Assembly: GCA_963798435.1 (NCBI GenBank) | Contig: CAWCTF010000004.1 | Location: 124,001 to 188,000, forward strand | Source: JALHST01 sp963798435 | GTDB lineage: Bacteria > Bacteroidota > Bacteroidia > Flavobacteriales > Flavobacteriaceae | Length of the DNA: 64,000 nt | Direction of reading: 5' to 3' | Part shown: one piece after another, positions 16,146-24,775 of the stretch | How the letters are laid out: every line of letters begins with the position of its first letter | Position numbering within the stretch: the first letter of the stretch is position 1 | Notes under the pieces: model-generated | Told to the model about the DNA's origin: nothing | The model's input: the letters and a program-made list of their open reading frames with translations, nothing else | Databases searched by the model: none | Program-made: the position numbers and the translations under genes

Positions 16146-17767
16146 TTGTTTGATTCGATAGCCTTGAATTCACCATGTTTTAATGGGGCGATATTCAGTT
16201 CCAATACTTTTTTCAGCATGGCATCCGCCGAGCTTTTAATCTTGGCATGTACATTGGGGCCATACAATTGTTCTGCCAAAGCCGCCTTCAAATAGAGTTT
16301 TATGGCCTCTTCGTAATCGTAGAAATCCATTTTCAGATTCCGTTCCATACAATAGTCCACAAATTGCTCAAAAAGGACGTCGTCTACTTTAAAATCATTT
16401 ACAAACTCCTTTTCGGAATACCCTTTATACCGCTGCCGATCGGCATCTAAATGCTCAAAAATAAAGAATGAAATAAACCCAACGCCATCTAAACTTTCAA
16501 CAGCTTCCTCCTCATTGCTACCAATGGGCACGAACACATCGGGGATAATACCGCCCCCGCCATATACCACCTTGCCTTTCGGGGTCGTAAATTTTAAGGA
16601 ATCGTTTACTTTTATACTATCCATCGTTACCAATTCGCCCGTATGGTAGCGATCTGCAAAACTCTGGTAATAGTCTTTGTTTCCTTTGTCATAGGGCTTT
16701 TGAATCGAACGCCCTGTGGGCGTATAATAACGTGAAACCGTCAATCGTACGGCTGAACCGTCACCCAATTGCATTTCACGTTGAACAAGCCCTTTGCCAA
16801 AAGAACGTCGTCCTACAATAGTTCCTATATCATTGTCTTGGAGCGCCCCGGCTATTATCTCGCTCGCTGAAGCAGAACGCTCATTGATTAGGACGAAGAT
16901 TGGCTTGTTTTCGAAACTCCCTTCATCAGTCGCATAAATTTTGTCTACTTTACCCTTTTTATTTTTTGTAAATAAGATTAATTTTCCCGCTTCCAGAAAC
17001 TCATCCGCCATTTGTTCGGCAATCCCTAAATAACCTCCTGGATTATCCCTAAGATCAAGCGTAAGTCGTGTGGCCCCTTTTTGCTGAAGTTCTTTTAATG
17101 CCGACTTAAATTCCTTAAAAGTTGATTCGGCAAACCGATTTACCTTTATATAACCCATATCGTCACTGAGCATATAATACGCTTCGACACTTGAGATAGG
17201 AACAACATCCCGTTTCACCTTGACCTTGAAAGTGCGGCCTTCCTCTTTTCTAAGTACCGTCAATTCAACAGACGACCCTTTTTTTCCTTTGAGCTTTTCA
17301 ACGATGGCCTCGTTAGCAAGCCTTCTACCGTACAATGTATCGTTATCGGCCATCAATATGCGGTCCCCAGGCAGAATACCTTTTAAGAAACTTGGACCAT
17401 TTTCAACAGTTCGAATAACCGATATGGTGTCATTATAAGGATAAAATATAATCCCGATTCCCACAAAGTCCCCTTTCATGTTTTCAGTAACTTTTTCCAT
17501 TTCCTGTTTGGGAATATACACTGAATGGGGATCCAATTTTTCCAATATATTGTTGACGGTAACATCGACTATACTATCGGTATCAATATCATCTACATAT
17601 TCATAATCGATATAATCGATCAATCTGTTGAGCTTGTCTTTTTTTGAATTCGTTGTAAAAAGCCTTTCGGGAGAATCGTTAAAATGTAGTTTGCCCCCAA
17701 CAAAAATTCCGAGCGCGAGTGCCGCTGCAAGTATGGTAGGCCCTATGATTCTATATTTCTTTTTCAT
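16142..17767 (-). CDS. S41 family C-terminal processing peptidase
   Basis: Envelope serine protease that cleaves near the C-terminus of substrates. Starting at the ATG at 17767 it has 541 residues. A signal anchor (IGPTILAAALALGIFVGGK) precedes an N-terminal helical region, a PDZ domain (about 90-170, with GPSFLKGILPGDRIL) and the catalytic S41 domain. The Ser-Lys dyad is visible as Ser in NERSASASEIIAG and Lys in RSFGKGLVQ. The C-terminal 120 residues are a family extension. A start ten codons upstream is possible but the shorter one places the anchor at the N-terminus. It follows the dCMP deaminase gene on the same strand by 70 bp. Confidence 0.93.
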   Translation of the reverse strand: MKKKYRIIGPTILAAALALGIFVGGKLHFNDSPERLFTTNSKKDKLNRLIDYIDYEYVDDIDTDSIVDVTVNNILEKLDPHSVYIPKQEMEKVTENMKGDFVGIGIIFYPYNDTISVIRTVENGPSFLKGILPGDRILMADNDTLYGRRLANEAIVEKLKGKKGSSVELTVLRKEEGRTFKVKVKRDVVPISSVEAYYMLSDDMGYIKVNRFAESTFKEFKSALKELQQKGATRLTLDLRDNPGGYLGIAEQMADEFLEAGKLILFTKNKKGKVDKIYATDEGSFENKPIFVLINERSASASEIIAGALQDNDIGTIVGRRSFGKGLVQREMQLGDGSAVRLTVSRYYTPTGRSIQKPYDKGNKDYYQSFADRYHTGELVTMDSIKVNDSLKFTTPKGKVVYGGGGIIPDVFVPIGSNEEEAVESLDGVGFISFFIFEHLDADRQRYKGYSEKEFVNDFKVDDVLFEQFVDYCMERNLKMDFYDYEEAIKLYLKAALAEQLYGPNVHAKIKSSADAMLKKVLELNIAPLKHGEFKAIESNN

Positions 17768-17837
17768 GTACGCACTATTTTTTACATCGGACCGCAATGA
17801 CCCTATTTTGTTAATCTGGTCATTGGTCTTTCCCGTC

Positions 17838-18278
17838 CTATTTATCGACGGCGTCGATTGTGGTCATATGTACAAGTTCAACGCCGGCTTTCTCTAAAAA
17901 TTTCAATCCTGAGTCATCTTTATAACGAACTTGGTATACTACACGTTTTATGCCAGATTGATGGATCAACTTACTACACTCCCTACAGGGTGACAAGGTG
18001 ATGTATAAGGTGGCCCCTTCACAGGATTGTGTGGATGCCGCAACTTTTGAGATGGCATTCGCCTCGGCATGCAAAACATACCATTTGGTATATCCTTCTT
18101 CGTCCTCACAATGATTTTCAAAACCGGTAGGGGTTCCGTTATAACCATCCGAAATAATCATGCGATCTCGCACTACAATTGCCCCTACCTGCCTTCGTTT
18201 GCAATAGGATAGTCGGCCCCATTCAAGTGCCATGCGTAAATAGGCTTTATCATATTTTTCCTGTTTGGCCTTCTTCAT
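17838..18278 (-). CDS. deoxycytidylate deaminase family protein (ComEB-like)
   Basis: Zinc-dependent deaminase of 146 residues. It is expected to convert dCMP to dUMP, feeding thymidylate synthesis. The zinc site is shown by HAEANAISK (His ligand and proton-shuttling Glu) and SPCRECSKLI (two Cys ligands). The N-terminal part (RRQVGAIVVRD, GYNGTPTGFENHCED) is typical of the dCMP rather than the tRNA or cytidine deaminase branch. It precedes the S41 peptidase gene on the same strand, a pairing I recall from other Flavobacteriaceae. The length is normal. Confidence 0.92.
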   Translation of the reverse strand: MKKAKQEKYDKAYLRMALEWGRLSYCKRRQVGAIVVRDRMIISDGYNGTPTGFENHCEDEEGYTKWYVLHAEANAISKVAASTQSCEGATLYITLSPCRECSKLIHQSGIKRVVYQVRYKDDSGLKFLEKAGVELVHMTTIDAVDK

Positions 18279-18360
18279 TCGATACTACTGAAATTTATGC
18301 TACGAATTTACCTGATTTGCTTACGACCGACATGTAATTAAGGTTAAATTTAACATACGC

Positions 18361-18945
18361 TCACCACGGAAACGTGGCCAATAACAAGGGTATTGTAATA
18401 AGAATGATCAAATAGGAAGCCAGTTTCACGAATAATTCCCTTTTTACCTTCAAAACTGATAGAAAAAGAAATGACAATGTCAAAATCGACAACACGATCA
18501 ATACCTGCGAAATCTCAATACCTGCTGCAAAACCAAGCAAAGGTGTCGCTTTTTCCGTTTCACCGGCAATCAACATTTTGAAGTAATTACTAAAACCAAA
18601 ACCATGGATCAAGCCAAAAAAAGCGGTGGCCAATACCTGCCATAATAAGCTAGCCTCCCCCTTTTTGCTATTTAAATACATTAGATTGAAAAGCGCCGTC
18701 AAAACAATGGTAACTGGAATCAAGAATTCAATCAAACCAATGTTCATAGTCACTAAATTATAGACTGCCAAAAAAAGAGAGGAGCAATGGGCTATCGTAA
18801 ATACGGTGGCCAGCAAAAGTACTTTTCGCCAACTCTTAAAAGTAAAGGGAATGGCCAAAGCCGATAAAAAAAGAATATGATCGTAGGCCCCGAAATTCAG
18901 TACATGATGGAGCCCTAGCTGTATATAAAACCAAATATTTTCCAA
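18361..18945 (-). CDS. HupE/UreJ family membrane protein
   Basis: Protein of 194 residues with about six transmembrane helices. The family signature is clear at the N-terminus (LGLHHVLNFGAYDHILFL, with its His and Asp-His residues) and in the middle (FGLIHGFGFSNYF). Relatives next to hydrogenase or urease genes are linked to nickel or cobalt uptake. Here no such enzyme is nearby, so the metal and even the transport role are uncertain. It is monocistronic as far as I can see. Confidence 0.88.
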   Translation of the reverse strand: MENIWFYIQLGLHHVLNFGAYDHILFLSALAIPFTFKSWRKVLLLATVFTIAHCSSLFLAVYNLVTMNIGLIEFLIPVTIVLTALFNLMYLNSKKGEASLLWQVLATAFFGLIHGFGFSNYFKMLIAGETEKATPLLGFAAGIEISQVLIVLSILTLSFLFLSVLKVKRELFVKLASYLIILITIPLLLATFPW

Positions 18946-19012
18946 TAGAACGGAATCTTTAAAAATTAAATTATGGCAGAAGTAGCTCTAATTTATTGAA
19001 GCAAAGGTCGTT

Positions 19013-19753
19013 CTAACTCAGCCGTCTTTCATCTTGTATCTGCTCATAGGCCCGTTGCACTTCCTTGAACTTTTCCTCTGCACCCTTCTTTATTGCTTCA
19101 TTCTCAGTATTTACGCGATCCGGGTGATATTTTTTGGCCATGGTACGATAGGCACTTTTAATTTCTTCGTTCGTTGCTGATTTTTCGATTTCCAATATTT
19201 TGTATGCAGTGTCGGCCGATTTGATAAACATAGCCTTAATACTCTCGAAATCACTAGCAGCAACCCTTAAATAGCCGGCGATCTCACGAATCTTATTGAT
19301 TTCCGGAACGCTGACAGAACCGTCGGCCTGGGCGATACCAAAAAGAAAATGCAATAATTGCAGCCGCACCTCATAGCGTGTTCTTTGATTCAAAAAAGTG
19401 CATATTCGCTCGGCAGATATTTCGTGCTTCTTATTGATTTCGTTGAAGGTCCTGAAAATCGCGTTGGCCTTATCCTTCCCATACGATGCTACAAAATATT
19501 GTTGTACATAGTCCATTTCACGTTGACTTATTGAACCATCGGCCTTAATCACTATCGAACATAGCGACAGAAGATTAAGTTCAAAATCGGCCGGCGATAC
19601 CTTTTGTCGGGTCATATCGTTAAAAATAGTTTGGGATCCCCCACTGCGATTTCCCCCGAAATTATCAAGAAAACTCCCAATCAGAAACCCTACGATCGCC
19701 CCTGGCAACCTAAAAATAAAATATCCTATTATGGCTGCGAACCATCTAATCAT
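19013..19753 (-). CDS. TerB-like / DnaJ-domain protein (DjlA type)
   Basis: Membrane-associated J-domain co-chaperone of 246 residues. It has an N-terminal hydrophobic, glycine-rich anchor (FRLPGAIVGFLIGSFLDNF), a TerB-like helical domain (about 50-170, with VIKADGSISQREMDYV and AQADGSVSVPEI) and a C-terminal J domain (180-246) carrying the essential HPD in KKYHPDRVN. It should stimulate the ATPase of a DnaK partner near the membrane. The domain order matches DjlA. It is a single gene; the start at 19753 puts the anchor at the N-terminus. Confidence 0.92.
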   Translation of the reverse strand: MIRWFAAIIGYFIFRLPGAIVGFLIGSFLDNFGGNRSGGSQTIFNDMTRQKVSPADFELNLLSLCSIVIKADGSISQREMDYVQQYFVASYGKDKANAIFRTFNEINKKHEISAERICTFLNQRTRYEVRLQLLHFLFGIAQADGSVSVPEINKIREIAGYLRVAASDFESIKAMFIKSADTAYKILEIEKSATNEEIKSAYRTMAKKYHPDRVNTENEAIKKGAEEKFKEVQRAYEQIQDERRLS

Positions 19754-20006
19754 ACGTTCTTAGATTTTGTCAAAGATATTAAAAGGGAAAGGAAATGAGC
19801 ACATTGAAAAATCATGTGTGCGAATCTAAAAATACATACCCCCACTTGAATAATTTGCGAACAACATGAATAACGGAATATGGCTGATGAATAATCGCCC
19901 TATAGAATGACACTAACCATTAGGGAATATGGCTTAATCATGCTTTGGTGCATTACTTTAAGTTCAATGAAACGTTAAGTTCTTCTAGGAAGTACGACAA
20001 AAGCCT

Positions 20007-20014
20007 TATCTTTG
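20007..20014 (+). promoter_or_regulatory. -7 promoter element for the bacilliredoxin gene
   Basis: TATCTTTG matches TAnnTTTG exactly, 22 bp before the ATG. The 250 bp upstream are AT-rich and hold no gene. Confidence 0.5.
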
Positions 20015-20036
20015 CAATCTATTAAAACAAGAAATT

Positions 20037-20447
20037 ATGTATCCCGCAGAATTAGTAAGACCCATGAGACAGGACTTGGCACAGGCCGGGTTTGAGGAAT
20101 TATATACGGCCCAAGCGGTCGAAAATGCCATTAACCAAAAAGGCACCACCCTTGTTGTTGTGAATTCGGTCTGTGGTTGCGCAGCAGCCAATGCCAGACC
20201 AGCCGCTAAAATGAGTTTGAGGAGTCTAAAAAAACCGGATCACTTGGTAACTGTGTTTGCCGGTGTGGACCTTGAAGCTGTCAATGCCGCCAGGGATTTG
20301 ATGGTTCCGTTTCCTCCTTCCTCACCGTGCATGGCCCTTTTTAAAGATGGTGAACTCGTACACATGATAGAGCGGCATCATATTGAAGGTCGCCCTGCCG
20401 AAATCATTGCCGAGAATCTTACGGAAGCGTATAACGAGTTCTGTTAG
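20037..20447 (+). CDS. bacilliredoxin, BrxA/BrxB family
   Basis: Small thioredoxin-fold protein of 136 residues that removes bacillithiol from protein cysteines after oxidative stress. The active site is the CxC motif in VNSVCGCAAANARP, the family hallmark, and the N-terminal YPAELVRPMRQDLAQAGF is strongly conserved. The family was defined in bacillithiol-producing Firmicutes, and many Bacteroidota also make bacillithiol. The gene is flanked by its own -7 element and by a perfect terminator, so it is a one-gene transcript. Confidence 0.94.
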   Translation: MYPAELVRPMRQDLAQAGFEELYTAQAVENAINQKGTTLVVVNSVCGCAAANARPAAKMSLRSLKKPDHLVTVFAGVDLEAVNAARDLMVPFPPSSPCMALFKDGELVHMIERHHIEGRPAEIIAENLTEAYNEFC

Positions 20448-20505
20448 TCCCATTAGGGAAATTCTGCCTAGGCCTGCCTAGGTATCGTAAGATTCATTAA
20501 AAGAC

Positions 20506-20535
20506 AAACCGTTTCACATTGAGACGGTTTTTTTA
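20506..20535 (+). terminator. intrinsic terminator after the bacilliredoxin gene
   Basis: A ten-pair stem (AAACCGTTTC with GAGACGGTTT, one G-U pair) closes a five-base loop and is followed by seven T. It lies 59 bp after the stop codon. Because it overlaps the TTG at 20519, that codon cannot be the start of the next gene. Confidence 0.85.
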
Positions 20536-20545
20536 TTTTTGTACA

Positions 20546-21283
20546 ATGCAAAAACTACTCGCATACCCTCTTAGTATTCTTTATCTCATTTTTTTTGGGT
20601 TATGCTTACTACTATTCCATCCTATTCAATGGATCTGTTTGAATGTTTTTGGCTACAATGCACACCGATGGAGCGTAGCACTATTAAACCTCTGCCTTTT
20701 GAGGTGCACTCATATTTTAGGCACTACTTATACTTTTAGAAATAGTTACAATATCCCGGTCGATCAACCCTTGATCATTGCCCTGAACCATCAAAGTATG
20801 CATGATATTCCGCCCATTATTTGGTTCATGCGGCAACATCATCCCAAATTCGTTAGTAAAAAGGAATTGGGCAAAGGAATTCCAAGTGTCTCGTATAACT
20901 TAAGACACGGGGGGTCTGTTCTCATTGACCGAAAAGACAGCAAACAAGCCGTGTCACAAATTGCCTCCCTTGGCAACTATATTGAAACAACCCATCATAG
21001 TGCCGTTATCTTTCCAGAAGGCACACGTAGTAGAAACGGGGAACCGAAAAAATTTCAGTCACTTGGATTAAAAGTATTGATGAAGCATGCCCCGTCGGCT
21101 TTGATTGTGCCGATAAGTATCAACAATTCCTGGAAAATGCTTAAATATGGGAAGTTTCCCTATGGCCTAGGGAATCATATCACTTTTGAGGTTCATGAAC
21201 CTCTTATAAATACGGGCAATTTGGAAGCGATGGTTACGGCCACCGAAAAAAGCATCAAACAGGGTATAATACACCGTTCATGA
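20546..21283 (+). CDS. lysophospholipid acyltransferase (PlsC-type)
   Basis: Inner-membrane acyltransferase of 245 residues, expected to acylate lysophosphatidate or a similar lysolipid. An N-terminal transmembrane segment (LAYPLSILYLIFFGLCLLLF) precedes the catalytic motif I as ALNHQSMHDIPP (NHxxxxD) and motif III as FPEGTRSRNGEP. I chose the ATG at 20546 because a longer frame from TTG would run through the preceding terminator. Its stop overlaps the next ATG (ATGA at 21280), so it is translationally coupled to the HD hydrolase gene. Confidence 0.93.
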   Translation: MQKLLAYPLSILYLIFFGLCLLLFHPIQWICLNVFGYNAHRWSVALLNLCLLRCTHILGTTYTFRNSYNIPVDQPLIIALNHQSMHDIPPIIWFMRQHHPKFVSKKELGKGIPSVSYNLRHGGSVLIDRKDSKQAVSQIASLGNYIETTHHSAVIFPEGTRSRNGEPKKFQSLGLKVLMKHAPSALIVPISINNSWKMLKYGKFPYGLGNHITFEVHEPLINTGNLEAMVTATEKSIKQGIIHRS

Positions 21284-21945
21284 CCCATTCAGAAATCGTT
21301 GAAAAAACCATTAATTACGTAAAGTCCAACTTAACAGGTGCTGAAGGAGGCCATGATTGGTTTCATGTCGAGCGCGTATTTGTGAACACCATACGCATTG
21401 CCAGAGAGGAAAAAGTAGATATACTGGTTGTAAGTCTAGCCGCATTACTTCATGATATTGCCGATTCAAAATTTCACAATGGGGATGAAACCATAGGGCC
21501 TAGTCTAGCTCGGGAATTTTTGACTTCACTAAACCTTGCACCGCAGGTAATCAAACACGTGCTTCAAATAATAAAGAATATTTCGTTTAAAAATAGTTTT
21601 TCACCATCGAAAAAAACTCCGTTTAATTCCTTGGAATTGCAAGTGGTTCAGGATGCAGACCGATTAGATGCTATGGGTGCCATTGGTATCGCAAGGGCTT
21701 TCAACTATGGAGGCTTTATGAACAGGGCCTTATATAATCCTGAAATATTACCAAAGCCGAATATGACGAAAGAAGAGTATAAAAATTCGAATGCGCCGAC
21801 GATCAATCATTTTTATGAAAAATTATTGTTGCTTAAGGATCGAATGAACACCGATACTGGGAAAAAATTGGCGGAAGAAAGACATCGATTCATGCTTGTC
21901 TTCTTAGAACAATTTTACAAGGAATGTGGCAACTTGGAATCATGA
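21280..21945 (+). CDS. HD domain phosphohydrolase
   Basis: Cytosolic metal-dependent phosphohydrolase of 221 residues. The HD signature is seen as HDWFHVERV (first His) and ALLHDIADSK (His-Asp pair), with a later VVQDADRLDAMGAIG that supplies the last metal-binding Asp. These motifs match the YedJ/YpgQ-like branch, reported to act on nucleotides. The true substrate here is unknown. The start codon overlaps the acyltransferase stop by four bases, so the two are made from one transcript. Confidence 0.92.
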   Translation: MTHSEIVEKTINYVKSNLTGAEGGHDWFHVERVFVNTIRIAREEKVDILVVSLAALLHDIADSKFHNGDETIGPSLAREFLTSLNLAPQVIKHVLQIIKNISFKNSFSPSKKTPFNSLELQVVQDADRLDAMGAIGIARAFNYGGFMNRALYNPEILPKPNMTKEEYKNSNAPTINHFYEKLLLLKDRMNTDTGKKLAEERHRFMLVFLEQFYKECGNLES

Positions 21946-22024
21946 CCCGACAGATTTTCTACTTTAATTTAAAATCGCCTCATTTTTCGTAACTTCCTAC
22001 TTCTAATCTCAATTCAACCAAAAA

Positions 22025-23449
22025 ATGCAAAGAAGGAAATTTATCAAGAACACGGTAGCGGCCTCTTCCGCTTTTTCTATCGTTCCAAGTTTTGTGTTGG
22101 GGAAAAGACATGTTCCCCCGAGCGACACATTATATATTGGAGCCTTCGGCGTCGGTGGCCAAGGAGGCAGTGACATTCAAGGACTCAATGAAACCGGAAA
22201 GGTTAAGTTTGTTACCTTATGTGATGTTGACGACCGTAGGGCGGCAGATACCTATAAAAACTTCCCAAACGCCAAAAGATATACTGATTTTAGAAAAGTA
22301 TATGATAGCCATTTGAAGGAAATCGATGCCATCATGGTAGCCACACCAGATCATATGCATGCAACTATAGCACTGCCCTTCATGCGAGCAAAAAAACACG
22401 CGTATGTTGAGAAACCACTCACCCACAATATTAGCGAAGCGCGTTTAATGACCCGGGTGGCAAAAGAAAATGGCATAGTTACCCAGATGGGCAACCAAGG
22501 CGCTTCGAGTGACGGGAGTCGTGAAGCGAAAGAATGGGTAGCATCGGGCATAATCGGAAAAGTATACCGCGTTGATTGTTGGACGAATCGGCCGGTTTGG
22601 CCGCAAGGAGTTCCGGCACCCACAGAAAAACAGCCTATTCCTAAAGGGCTGAATTGGGATCTATGGCTTGGCGTTGCCGCGGCCCGCGATTATAACGCCG
22701 CCTATTTGCCTTTTAAATGGCGTGGTTTTTGGGATTTTGGAACCGGGGCCCTGGGAGATATGGGCTGTCATATCATTGAAACTCCTTTCAGCGTATTGGA
22801 TCTTGGTTATCCGACCGAGGCTGAGGCCAGCTGCACGACCAATTGGGTAGGTGATTTTGTAGAGGCCGACTATAGCCAATCGTGTCCTTCCTCTTCAATT
22901 GTCCGCTTAAAATTCAACACCCCGGAACATGGCGATATCGCGTTGAATTGGTATGACGGCGGACTCTTACCCGATCTTCCCGATGAGCTTAAGGATGGTG
23001 AGACCATTGGTGACAGTAGTGGAGGTTCTATTTTCTATGGGACACGTGGAATTCTCATCTGCGATACCTATTCACGTAATGCACGATTGCTACCTTCCGA
23101 TACCATGAAATTATTGAATCCGCCGAAACCGTATTTAAAAAGAATCGAAGGTGATACGGGCGGACACCGTCGCAATTTTGTAGAGGCTTGTTTAAATGGC
23201 ACAGGGACCTCATCAGATTTCAGTCGTTCGGGCCCTTTGACAGAAGCTGTATTAATGGGAAATCTTGCTATCAAGGCCTTTCAGTATAAGAAATTCAAGG
23301 ATGGCAAAAAAGCAGGTGATTGGGACCCATTTGATTATCCTGGGAGAAGAAAAATCATGTGGGACGGTGCCAATATGAAGGTAACTAATTGGGAAATGGC
23401 CAATGATTGGGTAAAAGGCGCCTATCGCAAAGGCTGGGAACTATCATAG
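22025..23449 (+). CDS. Gfo/Idh/MocA family oxidoreductase with Tat signal
   Basis: NAD(P)-dependent sugar or polyol oxidoreductase of 474 residues. A twin-arginine leader (RRKFIKNTVAASSAF) shows export in folded form. The Rossmann dinucleotide site is GAFGVGGQG (about residues 39-47), and the conserved EKP motif (YVEKPLTHNISEARLM) contains the catalytic-region lysine. The Gfo/Idh/MocA C-terminal domain follows from about residue 150. Exported members of this family in Bacteroidota act on sugars from glycans, but no glycan locus is adjacent. Possibly monocistronic; convergent with the radical SAM gene 26 bp away. Confidence 0.93.
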   Translation: MQRRKFIKNTVAASSAFSIVPSFVLGKRHVPPSDTLYIGAFGVGGQGGSDIQGLNETGKVKFVTLCDVDDRRAADTYKNFPNAKRYTDFRKVYDSHLKEIDAIMVATPDHMHATIALPFMRAKKHAYVEKPLTHNISEARLMTRVAKENGIVTQMGNQGASSDGSREAKEWVASGIIGKVYRVDCWTNRPVWPQGVPAPTEKQPIPKGLNWDLWLGVAAARDYNAAYLPFKWRGFWDFGTGALGDMGCHIIETPFSVLDLGYPTEAEASCTTNWVGDFVEADYSQSCPSSSIVRLKFNTPEHGDIALNWYDGGLLPDLPDELKDGETIGDSSGGSIFYGTRGILICDTYSRNARLLPSDTMKLLNPPKPYLKRIEGDTGGHRRNFVEACLNGTGTSSDFSRSGPLTEAVLMGNLAIKAFQYKKFKDGKKAGDWDPFDYPGRRKIMWDGANMKVTNWEMANDWVKGAYRKGWELS

Positions 23450-23475
23450 TGGTCGGTGTAGGTTAGGCAATTTTT

Positions 23476-24549
23476 TTAAAACAAACGCAGTTGCCCCTGT
23501 TTGAATTGAGCATGCAATGTATTATTTAATTTAGGAAAGGTCTTGTCTTTAAAATAGGACTGCTTCGCTAACTTGGCCATATCGTGAATATGTTGCGCTA
23601 TTTTGCCATCACCCCGATTTCGTATTCCAAAACGGCTGTCGTTTAGTTGACCATTGTGGCATGCTTCTATTTGACGCAACACCTTATCTGCCCTATCGGG
23701 CAAGGCCCGTCTTATCCAATCAGTGAAAATGGTGCCAATGGCACCGTTCAGTCGCACCATGGTATATGCAAATGACAAGGCCCCGTTATCGGCTACCACT
23801 TTGGCCATTTGAAATAGTTCATGACTATTGATTCCTGGAATAATAGGTGCCAACATGGCGTTCACCGGAATATTGTTATCCGAAAGAATACGAATGGTCT
23901 CCAACCTTTTTCGGATTGTTGCGGTCCTGGGCTCCAAAATTCTGCGCGTGTCTTCGGAAAGGGAGGTGACCGAGACATTTACGCCGATTAAACCTTCTTT
24001 CGCCAGCGCTTTTAAAATATCCAGATCCCTTAATATCAAAGCATTTTTTGTAATGATACCTACGGGATGACGGTATTTGAGAAAGAGCTCTAAACACGCC
24101 CTTGTAATTCGAAATTTTTTTTCGGCCGGCTGATAGCAATCGGTATTGCCCGATAAAACAATCGTTTCAGCCTGCCACTGCCTGCTCTTTAGTTTTGCCT
24201 CAAGTAATATCGGAGCATTCCTTTTGACCAGTATTTTTTGCTCAAAATCGAGACCAGCGCTATACCCCCAATATTCATGGGTATTGCGGGCATAACAGTA
24301 TATACAACCATGCTCACAGCCTTGATACGGATTCATGGAATAGCCCATTCCTACATCAGGACTGGTTACTTGATTCACTATCGTCTTCGGAAAAATAGGA
24401 AGATACTGGGTTTTTTTATTGCTAGTTTCTTCGCCCTCAAGACGGCAATATTCCAAAAAATCATCGCGTTGGTCTTCAACCTGCTTGAAGAACCTATTTG
24501 GTGTATTTAGCTGGGCCCCTCTCCCGTTTATATAGTTATTTTCATTCAA
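23476..24549 (-). CDS. PA0069-type radical SAM protein
   Basis: Radical SAM enzyme of 357 residues related to the spore photoproduct lyase-like proteins. The 4Fe-4S cluster motif is CEHGCIYCYAR (CxxxCxxC), preceded by the family-specific MGYSMNPYQG. The downstream barrel includes VLSGNTDCYQPAEKKF and the conserved VSVTSLSEDTRRILEPR. Neither the substrate nor the product is known for this family. The cysteine pattern and length are normal. Convergent with the Gfo/Idh/MocA gene. Confidence 0.92.
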   Translation of the reverse strand: MNENNYINGRGAQLNTPNRFFKQVEDQRDDFLEYCRLEGEETSNKKTQYLPIFPKTIVNQVTSPDVGMGYSMNPYQGCEHGCIYCYARNTHEYWGYSAGLDFEQKILVKRNAPILLEAKLKSRQWQAETIVLSGNTDCYQPAEKKFRITRACLELFLKYRHPVGIITKNALILRDLDILKALAKEGLIGVNVSVTSLSEDTRRILEPRTATIRKRLETIRILSDNNIPVNAMLAPIIPGINSHELFQMAKVVADNGALSFAYTMVRLNGAIGTIFTDWIRRALPDRADKVLRQIEACHNGQLNDSRFGIRNRGDGKIAQHIHDMAKLAKQSYFKDKTFPKLNNTLHAQFKQGQLRLF

Positions 24550-24775
24550 AATTTGGATTTATTCCAAATTTATGGATTTTATCCATTATATAATTCTTTC
24601 GGTTGTTAAATTTATGGAGGGGTTTTGACAGATATGATTATTAAAACGTCGGTGTGGTAATGTACTCTTCAGCAAATAAAAAACACTTAACATCTTTAAA
24701 CCTAGCACCGATAGGGTACAACCCTTGACATTGAGTATCTATGAATGCCTAGGACATTGAAGTAAAATGCGAGGG

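Noticed and set aside
20519..20545. Upstream TTG start for the acyltransferase
   Set aside because: It lies within the terminator hairpin of the preceding gene; the ATG at 20546 directly precedes the membrane segment.
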